Positions 52,155 to 63,537 of a stretch of 64,000 nt of DNA are shown here, piece after piece; positions within the stretch are counted from its first letter, which is position 1; every line of letters starts with the position of its first letter. The notes beneath the pieces are model-generated. The model saw nothing but the letters and a program-made list of their open reading frames with translations. It was not told where the DNA came from and searched no databases. Source of the DNA: Cunninghamella blakesleeana. Its lineage: Eukaryota > Mucoromycota > Mucoromycetes > Mucorales > Cunninghamellaceae. The stretch covers positions 620,001 to 684,000 of the forward strand of contig JAFCIZ010000008.1 in NCBI GenBank assembly GCA_017871115.1. The letters run 5' to 3'. Both the position numbers and the translations under genes were made by a program.

Positions 52155-52505
52155 AATTTATAAAATAGTATATAATAAATTAAAAATACAAAACCGCTTA
52201 AAAATTATAATAAAATGAAATATATGAAAATGAAGGAAAAAAAATGGAGAAAGAAAAAAAGGAGTGGAAAATTTAAATTTTTCTTTTTAAAATTTAAAAA
52301 ATTTCAACCGCGTCACTAAAAAATTCCGCGTATTTTTTTTTCTTCTTTTCCTTTTTCTTTATACTTTTTATTGTTTTACTTGTTTTCTTAGTCTTTTATT
52401 TCCTTGTCTTTTTTTTTATTTTACTTTTTTTTGCATTCTTTTTTTTAAAAATAATAACAATAAAAAATACCAATCATTATCAACTCTATAATCATGAACA
52501 TTAAT
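52155..52505. other. intergenic
   Basis: About 350 bases upstream of the preceding minus-strand gene; A/T runs and a poly-pyrimidine block on the plus strand. Nothing recognised. Confidence 0.5.
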
Positions 52506-52649
52506 TTATTTTATTTTATTTTGTCTAATATATAAAGCGTAATCGTGACAACCTATTTCAGCACTTTTTTCTTTTGTCTCTGAAATATCTGCATTGTTTT
52601 TATGATTTATTAAAAAACACAACTCTTTCGACCAGTAGATATTGGTCTA

Positions 52650-52683
<34 letters not shown>

Positions 52684-52845
52684 AATAGCCAAGAGAAACC
52701 ATACAAATGGTTTAACACAATAAATAATCATAATTAGTATACATAATATTTTTTTTACACCTGGAAGTTTTAGCAATGTGCTCTTCCATCTCTCTTTCTC
52801 CATTTCGAAATTCACTCTTATGTTAAAAGAAACTGTAGTACTCAT
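52506..52845 (-). CDS. doubtful small two-exon gene (55 residues)
   Basis: Exons 52845-52761 and 52588-52506 join in phase at a GTGTAA donor and a CAG acceptor to give a 55-residue hydrophilic protein. It contains MSTTVSFNIRVNFEMEKE and, after the junction, ETKEKSAEIGCHDYALYIRQ. The amino acid mix looks like a real soluble protein, unlike the unspliced frame, which runs into poly-Phe. I recognise no family. The intron contains a T-run/A-run palindrome. It could also be chance. Confidence 0.35.
52630..52686. repeat. T-run/A-run palindrome
   Basis: About 14 T followed by about 22 A, able to form a pure A:T hairpin. One of roughly ten such T(n)A(n) structures in the window. Confidence 0.8.
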
Positions 52846-53155
52846 TTTTTAATGTGTGATCAAACCTATTTACAAGAATAGTAATATTATAAAGATATCA
52901 TTTTAAATTAGCAGGAGTGTTATTAAAAGGTTAAAGATATATCATCATCATCTATATTTCGACCAATTTATTCAAAAAAAATAAAAGGGCAATCAAAAAG
53001 TAAAATACGCCAAAAATTTCAAAATGTAAAGAATAATAGAAATTATTCATCAGTTAAAAAAAAATTATTTTATTTTATGTTCATACATGTTTATTTAAAC
53101 TAAAATTATAATACTAATACAGCTATTTATCTTTATTTTTTTTTTATTTTATTTT
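52846..53155. other. intergenic
   Basis: About 310 bases between the doubtful small gene and the NmrA-like gene. Nothing recognised. Confidence 0.5.
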
Positions 53156-54049
53156 TTAGAGTAAAGCATCCTTATTGGCAGTAATATATTGTTCAAAAGT
53201 TTCAGGTTCTCTGCCTAACAAGATAGCAATACCAGGTGTAACATAACCTTCCTTTTCAACATGGGCGGCAAGACCAAAGATAGCACCAAAGGGAAAACCT
53301 GGAATTTGTTTTAATTGATTGAATTTATCTACTGAACTCACACGATGATAAGTTAAAGGACGACCAAGGACGCGACTCAAGATTTCAGTACGTTCAATAG
53401 GGGTAATAACGTCGCCATCCAATTCATAGGCAGCATTTCCATGTTTCTTAATATCATCTTGCAATATTACAGCAGCAACAGCACCAATATCATTAGGGGA
53501 AATCCAAGCTTGTTTAAGGCTAGGGTCCACGACATCAAATACACCTTTATCAGTAGGACGATCAAAGTAAATCACATTGGACATGAACCGGCCAGGGCGA
53601 AGTGCAACAAAAGCTCTCTTATGTTCAACAGTGGAATCATAAATATTTTTTTCTGCAAGATAATGTTCATCACCAATTAAGTTGGTTCTCCATGGCAAAC
53701 TGACAGTGGTAGATGAGATATCTACAATTTGTTGAATACCGGCTTCATAAGCTAATTTGGCAATGGCACCCTTTGTAGATGGTAAACCGCTAGCTAATGT
53801 GACCAATAAAAATAATCGAGTATGGCCATTTAAGCCTTGTTTTAAGGGAGTTAAATCTGCAAGGTCACCTTCAACAATGGACACCAAATCACCATGAACA
53901 GATTTAGGGAATAAATTGGTTACTTTACTTGGATTACGAGTATACAATGTGACAGGAACTTTATTGGCTAAAAGATCTTCAACAGCTTTTTTACCAACAT
54001 TACCAGTACCACCAATTACAAAGACACGTTCAACAGAAGAAGAAGTCAT
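53156..54049 (-). CDS. NmrA-like NAD(P)-binding reductase
   Basis: A single exon of 297 residues. It is an atypical short-chain dehydrogenase of the NmrA/azoreductase-like group. The N-terminal nucleotide-binding motif is VFVIGGTGNVGKKAVEDLL, followed by LYTRNPSKV (the Arg suggests NADP preference), VEGDLADLTPLKQGL, and IVDISSTTV. FVALRPGRFMSNVI and the late WISPNDIGAVAAVIL are typical of the family; the canonical Tyr-x3-Lys pair is missing, as in NmrA relatives. Members serve as redox sensors or quinone/azo reductases; the substrate cannot be told. Codon choice is richer in GGT/GCA than many neighbours and there is no intron. Confidence 0.9.
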   Translation of the reverse strand: MTSSSVERVFVIGGTGNVGKKAVEDLLANKVPVTLYTRNPSKVTNLFPKSVHGDLVSIVEGDLADLTPLKQGLNGHTRLFLLVTLASGLPSTKGAIAKLAYEAGIQQIVDISSTTVSLPWRTNLIGDEHYLAEKNIYDSTVEHKRAFVALRPGRFMSNVIYFDRPTDKGVFDVVDPSLKQAWISPNDIGAVAAVILQDDIKKHGNAAYELDGDVITPIERTEILSRVLGRPLTYHRVSSVDKFNQLKQIPGFPFGAIFGLAAHVEKEGYVTPGIAILLGREPETFEQYITANKDALL

Positions 54050-54914
54050 TTTTTATTTTTAATAAGAGAAAATATATGTTTTATTTTTTATTGAATTAAA
54101 TAACAATAGAAATAAAAAAAGCTTTGGATTTGGATCCTTTTTATATTATTTATTTTTTTACTCGGATAAAATTTTACCGAAATCAATTTTGCACAGACCA
54201 TAGAAATAAAAAATGGAAAAAAAAATACGAATATCTCTTAATTTGGAATAAGCCATATTTATTGCAAATTCTTGGATTAATAATACTGTACATAGTATTA
54301 CTGTACTATTAATGTATAATCCGCTACTATTTATGCCTTTATTATTATTAATACTATCATTGATATCTTTAATATTATTATTGTTATTATTATTATCATT
54401 TATATATTAAATAAAAATAGGTCGATCGATATATCACTGTATAAAATAAAAATATAAGAAAAATTATAAACGTACGTAGGCAAAATAGGTAGTCTATGAT
54501 CTAAAATTCACATAAAGGTGCGGAAAACCGGATTCCGTTTGCGGCATGAATGTTGATTAGAATGTGACATGTATCTTTTTTTTTTTTTCTTCAATATTAA
54601 AGTATAACTTGGTACAACTTGGTAAGAAATTTTTAGCCAAGTAAATTCGTTTTATTTTTATTTTTTGTTTATCTGTGAGGAAGCGTTTGATAATCCAATA
54701 TAGGTAAATTTCTTAATAATAGTTTAATTTATCAAACAAGAATAAAATAAAGACTTTATTATAAGATATAAACTAAGTCTTGAGAAAATAACTACAGTAT
54801 TTATTTGTTCGTATATATTATTATTTTGCAATCGTCCCAAAATAATTTATTTTATTTTATTATATCAGTTTAAATCCAAATAATAACTTTCAATATGTGG
54901 AAAACTGTCCCATT
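54050..54914. other. gene desert
   Basis: NmrA-like promoter, then spacer. A GC-richer spot at 54518-54545 (GCGGAAAACCGGATTCCGTT, including the palindrome CGGATTCCG) stands out from the A/T background. No gene seen. Confidence 0.5.
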
Positions 54915-55490
54915 TTAGAGTCTTATCTTTTTCTAGCTATAATCATCTAATATAAAGCTATTATTTTTAATTTTTCTCCATATATAGAAAAAAAATCAAT
55001 TGACACGATAATGTTGTGTACTGATCAATTACACAATCATTATTTATATGATACGATAACTCCTATATATGATGTTAAACTTTGTATATATCTATGTGAA
55101 AATGCATTTAACTGAGGCTTTTTACATTATTTTAATAAACATATATTCAATATTATATTATAAAAATACCACTAAAAAATAGAGTGGTTATCAAACTGTT
55201 AAATTAGAAATGTACTTTATTAATCAGTTGTAAAAATCGATGAGAGTTTAGTGTAAATACTTCCATGTATCTTTTAAAAAGTAAAAGAAAATTTAAATAC
55301 ATGAAAAAAAACTATCAATATAAAATAAAAAAAATATGAAAAATGACTATTATGCTATATCAATTGTTTCTTTATAAAGCTGAATTTGAATTTTTCTATA
55401 TAAAAATTTAACAAATCGCCTTAGTATTTATTTTAAAAAGCTCTATATCTCTCTTTGCTTTTTTGTTCTTCAACCAATATACTATAAAAA
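54915..55490 (-). pseudogene. probable relic of the PD-(D/E)XK family
   Basis: 54928-54990 (GTCTTATCTTTTTCTAGCTA onward) resembles the exon 7 end of the intact gene (38692-38750). 55215-55295 may correspond to the rest of that exon. 55440-55490 (AAAGCTCTATATC ... AACCAATATACTAT) resembles its exon 6. Same order and strand. Very decayed, with an insertion of about 200 bases between the first two matches; alignment is by eye only. Confidence 0.35.
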
Positions 55491-56162
55491 TTAATTTTAC
55501 AATTATATATATCATCAAATAAAATAATTTATACATTTTTAAATTTTATATATTAGTGGATAATAACATCAACAATAGTAATAAAGGAGTAGAATAATTG
55601 ATTTTTTTTAAAGTAACGGAAAAAAGAATATTATGGACACGAGTTTTGTTTTTAATCCGTTCTACAAAGAAATAAGTAATACACTTTATTATATATATAT
55701 ATATATATATATACTGTAATAAAAAAAATATAATAATAATAGGATGTATATTATACCGTATATAGTATCCGTTATATGGTATATTTATTTATTTATTTAT
55801 TTATTTTTAAAACAAAAAAGTTTCTTAATGAATTGTTCCAAAGTTATTAGCTATTTACTAAGACATTAGTATTAGTGCAAAGAATAACAAACTAGTCAGT
55901 ATTATACAATAGCAAAAAATCTTTATTATTTTTTGAATAAAGACAAAAAATTATTTTTTACGAATGTCTCACTGAACAAAAAATTGGAAAATGCGCCTAT
56001 TAAAAGGTTTATTGAATGATAAAACCAGGTAAGTTTGATAAAATCAAAAACTTTATTAAATTTATAACAAAATTGAAAAGAAAAATATCATTTTTTCTTT
56101 TTATTTTTATTTTTACTGCAGTTATTTTTTATTTTTAAAAAAAAATCGTATTATTATTATAT
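55491..56162. other. intergenic
   Basis: 3' flank of ZWF1 and spacer. TA repeat at 55691-55712. Nothing recognised. Confidence 0.55.
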
Positions 56163-57987
56163 TTATTTAACATCTTGTTTGGGCCAGGAATAACTAGTAG
56201 ATGATAGTCGTTCCACACCGTAACGTTCCATGAATTCATTTTCTTTATCGGGACCTCTTGAACCAAATTCATATGGTTCAGGTTTGACTTTTTCCTTTTC
56301 CAATTGTTGCAACACCGGTGTAAAGATCTTCCAAGCGGCCACCAATTCATCATCTCTGACAAAATTTGCATGATTACCTAACATGACATCTAAAAACAAG
56401 GATTCATAGGGTTTAGGGATATTTAAATTTTTATAACGTTCTTTGTATGTCAAATTCAAATCCGTCACTATAGGATCCACAGATAAGCCTGGAGTTTTAT
56501 TATTAAACTTCATATACACGCATTCATCGGGTTCAATACCAATCACCAATTCATTACGTACCACATCCGAATAAAGGTTGCCAGGAGCGCGTTTAAATTG
56601 AATACGTACTTCACCTTTTTTTGCATCCAAGGCTTTACCTGATTTTAATATAAATGGTACTCCTTGCCATCTTTCATTATCAATCCATAAGACGGTAGCT
56701 GCAAAAGTAGGTGTGATACTATCTTTGGGAACTGCTTCATCATCTACGTAACTAGGTTTATCCTTTTTTTCTTGTTCTCCTCCTTTAGCAGCAACATATT
56801 GACCAACCAAAGTATCCTTTAACTCAATTGGTTTAACACTTTTTAGTAATTTGACTTTTTCATCTCGGATGGCTTCAGGTTCAAATCCAACAGGACGTTC
56901 CATGGCTATTAAAGTCATTATTTGTAATAAATCTGTAAAATAAAAAAAATAAAAAAATAGAAATAATTAAATAAAAAAAAGATAAACTATTATTATTGTA
57001 TAAAAAAAATAAAAAAAAAAAATAAAAATAAAAAGGAAAACTATATACACACTTACGGTTTTGGACAACATCTCTTATGGCACCATAGTCATCAAAATAA
57101 CCACCACGGCCTTCACAGCCAGATGTTTCTTTTAAAGTAATTTGAATAGAAGAGATGTATTTTTGATCCCATAATGGACTAAACAGTGTATTTGCAAAAC
57201 GAAGTGTAATGATGTTTTTTATCATTTCTTTTCCAAGGAAATGATCAATACGATACATCTATTTTTTTTAATAATTAAAATAAAATAGTTTTTATTAATA
57301 AAAAAAAAATAATCTTTTATTTTTATTTTTATTTTTATAATTACATCTGATTCAGAAAAAAGGTTATTAAATCCATTTAAAAGTTCTTGACAAGAATCTA
57401 GATCTCTACCAAAAGGTTTCTCAATAATAACTCGAGCTACACTTTTATCATCTGTAGAAGGCATTAAATAAGATTGACAGCCTTTAGCAACATCTAAAAA
57501 GACACCAGGAGGAGTAGCCAAATAAAACAAGCGATTGCGTTGTCCTTGCTTTAATCCACGTTCCTTTTCTGATTGTTCAATAGTTTCTTTTAGTTTTTTA
57601 TAAGATGCTTCATCATCATAGCCACCAGCGAAATAATGGCATATATTTTTAAAAGTATCCAATTGCTCTTTATTTTCTTCTTCTTTGATATTAGTCGCTA
57701 CCTGTCTCATATAATCTTCACGGTCCAATTCCGAACGGGCATACCCAATAATAGCGGTCTGCTTTGGTAAATGGTTACTCTTATGAAGGGCATATAAAGC
57801 CGGGAATGTCATTTTCTTTGCTAAATCTCCAGAGGCTCCAAACACTATATTTTTTTTTTTTTTAAAAAAAAAGTAAATGAGTAGATGAAATGAAATGAAA
57901 TAAAAGTATGTTAAACTTACCAATGATAGTGACACCACCGTTCATTTGTTTTTCAACCTGTTTTGTTAAATCTTCACTAGTTGACAT
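56163..57987 (-). CDS. ZWF1: glucose-6-phosphate 1-dehydrogenase
   Basis: Four exons (57987-57921, 57844-57345, 57258-57057, 56932-56163) give 512 residues, the usual fungal length. It catalyses the first, NADPH-producing step of the pentose phosphate pathway in the cytosol. The NADP site is VFGASGDLAKKMTFPALYAL (Gly25-Ala31 split by intron 1). RVIIEKPFGRDLDS precedes the active site MYRIDHFLGKEMI, with Asp194, His195 and Lys199. NHLLQIMTLIAMERPVGFEP and the ending FMERYGVERLSSTSYSW follow. It shares a 771-base divergent spacer with PRP46. Confidence 0.98.
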
Positions 57988-58758
57988 ATTGAATTTATGA
58001 TATTGATTATTTTAAAAACTGAATAAAAAAAATAAAAAAAACAAAACGAGAATTAAAAAAAGAGTTTCTTATATACTGATGGAAGAAAAAATATCATGGG
58101 TTTATATCTGTTAAAAAAATCATGCAAAAGATATTAGTTTCACAAGGACAACTTTTAGTGCAAAATCCATTCTTCTACAAACGCCAATTATCAAACATAT
58201 TTTATTGGAAAAAAGAATATTATAGATCGATTAAAAGATATGAAATAAACTAAATTTTTAATTTTTATAAAAGGGTTTATTCTAAACATTATTATATAAT
58301 ATTATTTAAAACAATATATATATATATATATACAGCCTTGACATAAGTATAAAAAAAGTTGTGATTAAAATTTAATAGTGAAGAAAAAATGAATTCATCA
58401 AATAATATTGGACAAAATGGCGCTCAACCTATTTTTTATTTTGAAATATAAAAAAGTAATTATTTATATACTATTGTCATATTATTATTATTTTAAAAAA
58501 GTATAAATTTAGAATAAATATGGTCTGTAGAGAATACTTTCAGGAAAAAAACTGGGTAATTTCTTTTCAGTCTCCGTTTATATAATTTTTTCAAGCGGAT
58601 TTGCTTTTTTATTTTTTTTTCTTCTGTTTATTATTATTTTTTTTTCTTGTACGCTTTTACATTATTTTTATTTTTTATATACATCATTATTATTATACAT
58701 ATATTATTTTAAATTAAATCCATCTAATAAATAAACATATAAAATATATATATAAAAT
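57988..58758. promoter_or_regulatory. divergent promoter, ZWF1 / PRP46
   Basis: 771 bases between head-to-head starts, the longest shared promoter here. A/T-rich, with a TA tract at 58314-58330 and a pyrimidine-rich stretch 58600-58650 on the PRP46 side. No defined site recognised. Confidence 0.4.
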
Positions 58759-60587
58759 ATGGTAGCAGCCACATTAAAACGATCAGCACCCTCAGAAGAT
58801 AAAATAACTGATGATAATAATAATAATATAACAATGACTTCTTTAGAATCATTAGTCACCGATTCAGCTAAAAAAACCAGAGTATTATTTAGTACAGTAT
58901 ATAATCAAGCGGCTATGGATGAACAAGAAAGGTATTTTTTTTTAAAAATAATAATTATAATAATATTGATAATATTTAGTGAATGGGAATAAATGAATAC
59001 AAAGGATAAATTAATGAAATATATATACTTATATTTATATACGTATTATTTTATTTTTTTTATTTTCAGTCAAAAAGTTAAACTTACAAGTAAAATACAC
59101 GATGAATACGATCAAGTACGTACATTACCTGAAGTATTAGTCAGACAGCAAAAGGAAGCTGCTGCTCGTGCAAAACAGAAAAAAGCTGGACCAAAGGTTA
59201 CTGTGGAAGAAATTAATGAAGATACTGAAATGACACCTGTACAACAAATGATCGATTCTTTACCCCAAAAATCAACCTTGTATGTATTAAAAAAGTGATA
59301 ATTATAATGATGATAGTAAGACAGTATCTTTTTATTTATTTATTTATTTATTTTTACTGACGGATATAAACACTATTTAATTTATGTAGAGATGTTAATG
59401 AAGGTGTAGTTGCTTTAAGAACAAAGGACCACATTTCAGATATATTTAATGATGGTCTTGGTGGTGGTGGATCATTAGTACGTCGTGCTCGCGCTAAAAC
59501 AATTCGTCCAGTATGGCATGCTCCTTGGAAACTTATGCGTGTTATTAGTGGCCATCTTGGTTGGGTACGCGCCGTTGCTGTAGAACCTGGAAATAAATGG
59601 TTTGCTACTGGTGCTGGTGATAGAACTATTAAGGTAAAAAGGATGGTGTTATATTATTATTATTGCTTTTCTTTTTAAAAAAAAAAAGAAAGTGGAGATA
59701 AATAAAAGGATAGAATTATATTAATATATTAATATTTTATTACAACTATTATAATTTTATAGATTTGGGATTTAGCATCGGGCACATTAAAATTATCATT
59801 GACAGGGCACATTAGTACAGTACGTGGATTAGCCGTATCATCACGTCATCCTTATTTATTCTCCTGTGGTGAAGATAAAATGGTAAAATGCTGGGATTTA
59901 GAACAAAACAAAGTAATCCGTCATTATCATGGACATTTATCTGGTGTTTATTCATTAAGTTTACATCCAACCTTAGATGTTTTGGTAACCAGTGGACGTG
60001 ATGCAACAGCAAGAGTATGGGATATGAGAACCAAACAATGTATACATGTATTAACAGGTCATACAAGCACAGTCTCTGATGTTAAATGTCAAGAAGCCGA
60101 TCCTCAAGTCATTACAGGGTCCATGGATTCAACTATTCGATTATGGGATTTAGCTGCTGGTAAAACTATGGGGGTGTTAACACATCATAAAAAGAGTGTT
60201 CGTGCTTTAGCTCTTCATCCTACGGAATTTGGATTTGCAAGTGGTAGTGCTGATCGGGTGAAAGGTTGGAAATGTCCGGAAGGTACGTTTATTCAAAATT
60301 TTGATCGTCCACAATCAATTATCAATACATTATCTGTAAATGCGGATGGTGTGGTGTTTTCTGGTGGTGATGATGGTTCATTAGCTTTTAATGATTGGCG
60401 TTCTGGTTATAATTTCCAGTCTATGGGTACCACTGTTCAGCCTGGTTCTTTAGATGCAGAAGCCGGTGTATTTTGTAGTACTTTTGACCAAACTGGATTA
60501 CGTTTAATTACCGGGGAAGCTGATAAAACTATTAAGATTTATAAAGAAGATGAAAATGCTATAAAGGATGAAGATTTTTATCAGTAG
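58759..60587 (+). CDS. PRP46: splicing factor PRP46/PLRG1 (WD40)
   Basis: Four exons (58759-58931, 59070-59279, 59390-59633, 59763-60587) encode 483 residues. It is the WD40 subunit of the Prp19/CDC5L (NineTeen) spliceosome complex, PLRG1 in animals and PRL1 in plants. The N-terminus is hydrophilic with a charged [18 protein letters not shown] helix. The propeller begins after [20 protein letters not shown]. Seven blades follow with GH...WD repeats such as [40 protein letters not shown] and [15 protein letters not shown]. Blade 6-7 has the family-specific [27 protein letters not shown] and [11 protein letters not shown]. It ends [20 protein letters not shown]. Confidence 0.97.
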
Positions 60588-61034
60588 AAAATTAAGATAA
60601 AAAATGAAATAATATTTATACATGTAAAAAAAAAAATTACGTACACGTATTTTTTCTTTTTCGTTTTTAATTTGTAATATACATTATATAAACATATATA
60701 TAAAAAGAAGAATTCACTGGTTTTTTTTATAAATTTTAATAAATGAAAAAGTTATTATTATGTGCTGATCCTTTTTTATAAAAAATTATTATTAGTTACA
60801 ACACAATAAACGCGATAAGATAAAATATATTTTATACTCTGCGATTCATATTTAAATTACAGTAATCATTACTTTTTTTAACTTTGATATAATTAAATTG
60901 ATAAAATAAAATGTTATATAACATGATATATATATATATATATATTATATGATAACGATCAATGAATTTATTTATATATTTTTTACAATACAATTTACTA
61001 TTATTATTATTAATTAAATATATATATATATATT
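60588..61034. other. convergent intergenic spacer
   Basis: 447 bases between convergent 3' ends. TA repeats at 60928-60946. No gene seen. Confidence 0.6.
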
Positions 61035-62449
61035 TTACATCTTTGCTGAAACATTGGATCCACCATCAACAGTAACAATTGCACCAGTAGTATAAGCACC
61101 AGCTCTAGAGGATAAATAAATACATGTACCAGCAATATCTTCAGGAGATCCAATGCGTCCAACAGGGATACCTTGAATAATGCGATCCCCATTTTTTCTA
61201 AGAGTTTCAGCCATCATTTTAGACATAAATGCTCCTGGGGCTATACCATTAACTAAAATATGCTCTTTACCCAAACGGCCAGCTAAATGTTTAGTTAAAT
61301 GATGAACAGCAGCTTTACTAGAACTATAAGCATAGGTTTCCATATGAGATGGAGGTTGAAGACCATTGATACTACCAATATTGATCACACGAGAAGGATT
61401 TTCATGAGTAGCTTTGGCTCTTAATAATGGTAAACAACTATATAATATAAAAAGAATATGAATATATAGAGTTAATGACTATCATATTTATTAATTATTA
61501 TTACTATTAATTCTTATTTTATGTTATTTATTATAAAAAAATTAAAAATGATTAACTTACGCTTGAGTTAATGTGAAGACACGATTTAAATTCAAATTGA
61601 CTACTTTGTCAAAAGCTTGGGGTGGATATTGATCAATAGGAGCAGCCCAATTGGCACCACTGTTATTAATCAATACGTCTAAATCTATTAATATTAAAAT
61701 TAAAAAAAAAAGTATTTAAAAATTAGTATATATATATCTAATTTTTTTTATGAAAGGGTAATAAAACTACATACGATCTTCGAGCTTAGATAATTCTTCA
61801 ACAATCTTCTTGATATCTTCTAATTTTTGTAAATCGCCGGGAATAGAAAAGCATTTACCAGGACCTTTTGCAGTTAATTCTTTGGCAACCTATCAAAAAA
61901 AAAGAAAAAAAAAAAGAAATAAAGAAAATACATGTTATTATGATCATCCATTTTATTGTTTCATTATAATTCCATTATTATAGCTATTATTAAACTTCAC
62001 CTTTTCACAAACTTCAGCACTTCGACTATATGTATATAAAAGGTATCAAAAATAAAAGAGAATAGAATGAATAACTGCTTTTACACTTTCTTTTTCTTTC
62101 ACTTTCTATTATATTTATTTACATTACCTAGAAATATAAACTTTTGCTCCAGCGGCAACAAAACCCTTTTATTTTAAAATAATAAAAATAACAATAACAA
62201 TATTATAAGTATTTACTTTTACTTCCTTTCCTTTTTTATTTTATATTAAAAAGGAAAAAATATATTTTTTTCTTACAGTTGCAATCATTTCACCTATATT
62301 AAAAAGGAATATAAATTAATATTCACATCGATTGAAAAAGATCATTATATTTATACATATTATATATGCATCAGCTTACCAATTCCTCTTCCACCACCGG
62401 TAACAAGAACAACTTTGTCTTTAACGTTAAAAAGGTTAGATGCGTCCAT
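61035..62449 (-). CDS. short-chain dehydrogenase/reductase
   Basis: Seven exons (62449-62380, 62293-62277, 62165-62128, 62025-62001, 61889-61775, 61684-61561, 61437-61035) encode 263 residues, normal for a classical SDR. The cofactor site is VVLVTGGGRGIGEMIA. LDVLINNSGANWAAP carries the NNxG motif. The catalytic Ser is in VINIGSINGL and the YxxxK pair in YAYSSSKAAVHHLTKHLAG. A PG motif lies in VNGIAPGAFMSKMM, and TVDGGSNVS closes the fold. It is closest in layout to fungal 3-oxoacyl-ACP-reductase-like or gluconate-5-dehydrogenase-like SDRs; substrate unknown. Exon 2 is 17 bases and exon 4 is 25 bases. Donor of intron 4 is GTGAAG. Confidence 0.93.
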
Positions 62450-63049
62450 TTTGAATTATATATGTATATTATTTAATAATAACTATAAAGAAATGCGGGG
62501 AAAAGAAAAGGAAAAAAAATTGGATTCAATTTTCTTTTTTTATGTTTATAATATTAAAATCCAGATATCGAATTAATAAGTGGGAATACTGATATTAAAA
62601 AAGGTGAATAATAGAAAATAAACTGTTTACCCTTTTTATTATTATATAATTTACATTATATTTTATTTTTTAAAAAATATTATGTACCTCTTAATAAGTT
62701 AATGGAATATTTACGCTTTTTATACTAATTCTATCTATATTCTATCTTTTCTGCTATTTTATTATTTAATTTCAAAAAAATTCCAGTATTTATATATAAA
62801 TATATAAACGATTAGTTTGTTAAAATATCAATTAAAAACAATTAATATAATTAGTATATTTATTTGATTTAAAAATGATATTTTCACCCATTTCATACAT
62901 AAAACAACCATAGAAGTTTATAAAAAAATTCATGTATATATTTTTAAATCCCCGCTTTTTATTGCCAGCAAAATAATAATAATAATAACCTGTTTTTTTA
63001 AAGCATTTCATTTTTTCATTTTATTTTTTTTAAACAATTTATATATAAT
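62450..63049. promoter_or_regulatory. divergent promoter, SDR gene / COX23
   Basis: 600 bases between head-to-head starts, A/T-rich throughout. No defined site recognised. Confidence 0.4.
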
Positions 63050-63537
63050 ATGCCTTTAACTAAACCACCACCACCACCACCAAAACCTACTTTTACAGAA
63101 TTTTCTACACCATCTGATTTTGAAGAAAAGTTTAAAAAAAAGCAAATCACAAAATATATGAATCCTTGTTCTGATGAAGAAAAACAAAGCATGAAGTGTT
63201 TGGATGTCAATAATTATGACAAGTCCAAATGTGAATACTTTTTTTTACAGTACCGTGAATGTAAAAAACGTTGGGTAATACAATAATAATATTTATAATA
63301 TAATATAAAAAAAGACATAAATATATATGCGAAATATTAAGGAACAAATGATCATAATGTTAATCACGATCGCAATAACAATATCTATAACAATTATAAT
63401 TACAACAACAACAGCAATAATAATAACAATAATAATATTAATTAGCCGTTTTTATTTATTTATTTATTTATTATTATTACCTTTTTATAATATAGCAACA
63501 AGAACGCCGTCGATTGCGCAGAGCAGGACAATTATAA
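63050..63537 (+). CDS. COX23: cytochrome c oxidase assembly protein COX23 (twin CX9C)
   Basis: Two exons (63050-63274 and 63496-63537) give 88 residues. It is a small protein of the mitochondrial intermembrane space needed for copper handling and cytochrome oxidase assembly (CHCHD7 in animals). The CHCH fold shows two CX9C pairs, Cys40/Cys50 and Cys61/Cys71. The text NPCSDEEKQSMKCLDVNNYD and CEYFFLQYRECKKRW is typical of COX23/CHCHD7. The start is Pro-rich. Splicing at GGTAATA removes the intron and adds a basic tail QQERRRLRRAGQL; reading through gives only Val-Ile-Gln before a stop. The basic tail after the last CX9C agrees with orthologues, so the spliced form is preferred. Confidence 0.93.

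Noticed and set aside
54518..54545. GC-rich spot with palindrome CGGATTCCG
   Set aside because: Single occurrence, no repeats or gene next to it; not enough to call a regulatory site.
59812..60066. Minus-strand frame inside PRP46
   Set aside because: Shadow of the WD40 repeats; codon pattern follows the plus-strand gene.
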